The notes beneath the pieces are model-generated. The model ran no database searches. It was not told the origin of the DNA and saw only the letters and a program-made list of their open reading frames with translations. Positions 6,300 to 7,480 of a stretch of DNA of 7,480 nt are shown here, in pieces. The translations under genes and the position numbers were made by a program. Source of the DNA: JBDSSS01 sp038224055 (GTDB taxonomy: Bacteria; Actinomycetota; Actinomycetes; Actinomycetales; Dermatophilaceae); contig JBBRGO010000168.1 in NCBI GenBank assembly GCA_038224055.1, positions 1-7,480 on the forward strand, given 5' to 3'. Numbering within the stretch: the first letter of the stretch is position 1; every line of letters starts with the position of its first letter.

Positions 6300-7275
6300 T
6301 CAGGGGGTGCGGGCGCAATCGGTGGTGGCCGTGGCGACGGCGTTGGCGGTGCGGGCGCGTTCGGCCCGACGGGGCGGCGGGTAGCAGGCCGCGCTGATGA
6401 TGCTGAACGCTCCGCCGCCGACCATCGCGAGCTGGGTCGAGCGGTGCTGGGCGAGCAGACCGAGCAGGGGCGCGGCGATGCCGAAGGCCATCGAGGCGAC
6501 CATCGAGTTCGTCGACAGCACCGTCGACCGGTTGCGGGTCCGTGCCTCGCGGTGGAGCAGCGCGGCGTGCGCCGGGCCGCCTGCGCCGTGCAGCAGGTAG
6601 GTGACGCCATAGGCGGCGATGAGGGCGGCCGGGCCGGCAACGCGCCCCATGACGACCGCTCCGAGACCGTTGAGCACCCGGGCCACGACCGCGGTCCGGG
6701 CGACCCCGATCCGCCGGCTGGACCAGCCGGCCAGCGCGGCCCCGAGGGCGAAGACGGCCCAGCTGGCCACCGCCACCGGGCCCAAGTGGCGCCCGCCCGC
6801 TCCTCCCCGCCGACGAGCTCGACGAGCCGGATCGGCCGGAGGCTCTCGAAGACGATCATCGCGACCGCCCAGAAGAGCTCGACGGACACGATGCCGCGCA
6901 GGACCCGGTTGCTCCGGAGCAGGCCGAGCCCGTCGCGGACCACGGCGGGTGACTGTGGGGCCGAGGCAAGGGCACCGCGGGCCCCGGTGTCGCCGGGGTG
7001 TTCGGCAGGCCGCCTCTCCCGCAGCAGGAGCAGGACGGCGACGAGGTGGGCGAGGTTAAGGTGACGAAGACGGCGACGGGAAGGGCGAGGGCGGAGGCTC
7101 CCGCGAACGGGTGCCACCAGATGAGCCCGCCGGGCGACGGTCAGGCCGCGCTCGAGCTGCCAGAGCGTGAGGATCCCGACGACGAGACCGACGGGGAACC
7201 AGCGCGTGAGGGTCAGGGTGAGGAAGACCCTCCGCGCGGACCCGGGAGTGAGCAGGAGCTGGCGGTGGCGCTCAT
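6300..7275 (-). pseudogene. Major facilitator superfamily transporter, broken by three frameshifts and an internal deletion
   Basis: The start is ATG at 7275, overlapping the regulator's stop (ATGA). The intact start frame stops after 20 codons, but the next frame continues LLLTPGSARRVFLTL and RWFPVGLVVGILTLWQLERG, a clear first helix. Around 7130-7140 the homologous frame changes again to GGLIWWHPFAGASALALP, which looks like the region before helix 6. At about 7055 it changes to LAHLVAVLLLLRERRPAEHP, and at about 6787 to GPVAVASWAVFALGAALAGW, then runs to TGA at 6300. The second half (helices 7-12) is well preserved. Three of the four breaks are mended by adding one C each (near 7260, 7055 and 6787). 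The fourth joins helix 1 directly to helix 6, and the roughly 325 encoded residues are about 100 short of a normal MFS protein, so helices 2-5 appear lost. If whole, it would be an efflux-type permease. Sequencing error could explain the single-base losses but not easily the missing helices. Confidence 0.8.
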
Positions 7276-7480
7276 GACCGCCTGCCTCCCGTGGGTGGTC
7301 GGTCCAGGTCGAGCGGGTAGGCGAAGGAGTAGACCGCGACCCGCCTCGCCCTGGGGTTGCCCTGTCCCATCCGGCGGTAGCGCTCGATGAGGTCCCACAT
7401 CTCCGACCGGAGCTCGTCGAGGGCCTCGGCCGTGACGAGGACCGCCGCGTCGCTCGACCCGCAGGCGTCCTGCCAGTCCG
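7272..7480 (-). CDS. ArsR-like winged-helix transcriptional regulator, 3' part
   Basis: Sixty-eight codons of the C-terminus are visible; the gene begins beyond the window edge. The sequence runs from DWQDACGSSDAAVLVTAEAL through ELRSEMWDLIERYRRMG to ARRVAVYSFAYPLDLDRPP and stops at TGA 7274-7272. The pattern of a short strand and linker, an amphipathic dimerisation helix ending in RYR, and a final ARRVxVYxFxxPL strand is typical of the C-terminal half of actinobacterial ArsR/HTH_20-type regulators. The DNA-binding helix itself is outside the window, so the family call rests on the C-terminal pattern and the context. The stop overlaps the ATG of the transporter (ATGA), which suggests a coupled regulator-transporter operon where the regulator controls its own efflux pump. 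Codon use is normal and this part has no breaks, in contrast to the transporter. Confidence 0.62.
   Translation of the reverse strand, partial: DWQDACGSSDAAVLVTAEALDELRSEMWDLIERYRRMGQGNPRARRVAVYSFAYPLDLDRPPTGGRRS

Larger units (their letters stand above)
6153..6302. repeat. Nested palindromic element filling the convergent intergenic region
   Basis: Four copies of the half-site GTCGAGTGGGC alternate in orientation: + at 6170-6180, - at 6210-6220, + at 6233-6243 and - at 6273-6283. They form two hairpins in tandem. A 19-base direct repeat (CCCGTCGAGTGGGCACTTT) begins at 6167 and at 6230. Outside the hairpins the sequence is mirrored again: the plus strand from 6153 reads TGACCCCCCTCCC and the minus strand from 6302 reads the same 13 bases. 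Both TGA triplets are the stop codons of the convergent genes. The arrangement resembles a REPIN-like pair of extragenic palindromes. It could also end transcription from both sides. No other copy lies in the window, so repetitiveness in the genome is not shown here. Confidence 0.8.

Noticed and set aside
5654..7117. A continuous 487-codon minus-strand frame running through the transporter, the palindrome and the reverse of the aldo/keto reductase
   Set aside because: Only the part from about 7055 to 6787 is real transporter sequence. The rest lacks stops because of base composition and because a frameshift carries it past the true stop at 6300.

Overview
The window comes from a very GC-rich genome. 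Third codon positions are almost all G or C, GTG starts are used, and two genes look leaderless. It reads as chromosomal DNA of a high-GC actinobacterium. The gene content and the style of the ArsR/MFS pair would fit the Intrasporangiaceae (Janibacter/Knoellia-like), but that placement is my inference and no marker gene is present to confirm it.

Layout. (1) Bases 1-4175 (+) hold the 3' three quarters or so of a very large secreted amylopullulanase. It has the tail of one GH13 alpha-amylase module, an Ig/Fn3-like spacer, two tandem X25-type starch-binding modules, an N2-like and a CBM48 module, and a complete pullulanase-type GH13 domain with all catalytic residues. (2) After 59 bp comes a two-gene operon (4235-5160, +) of small unrecognised membrane proteins, each with a CxxC motif (CPVC and CGSC). 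It is preceded by a 22-bp inverted repeat that overlaps a -10-like hexamer and looks like a CsoR-family metal/thiol-sensor operator; the first gene is probably translated leaderless. (3) Bases 5199-6155 (+) encode an aldo/keto reductase, also probably leaderless. (4) The 144 bp between convergent genes (6156-6299) are filled by two tandem hairpins built on one 11-bp half-site. They are nested in a larger mirror arrangement that contains both flanking stop codons. (5) On the minus strand an ArsR-like winged-helix regulator (3' part, 7272-7480) overlaps by four bases a major facilitator superfamily transporter (6300-7275). The transporter is broken by three apparent single-base losses and seems to lack transmembrane helices 2-5.

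How it works together. The amylopullulanase would debranch and hydrolyse starch, glycogen or pullulan outside the cell. The two CxxC membrane proteins form an independent unit, plausibly induced by metal or reactive sulfur. The aldo/keto reductase is a stand-alone oxidoreductase. The ArsR-MFS pair looks like a self-regulated efflux operon whose transporter is decayed, or is mis-sequenced in this assembly. The parts most worth a second look are the operator and CxxC operon, the intergenic palindrome, the broken transporter, and the replacement of GTACGC by GTATGC throughout the window.
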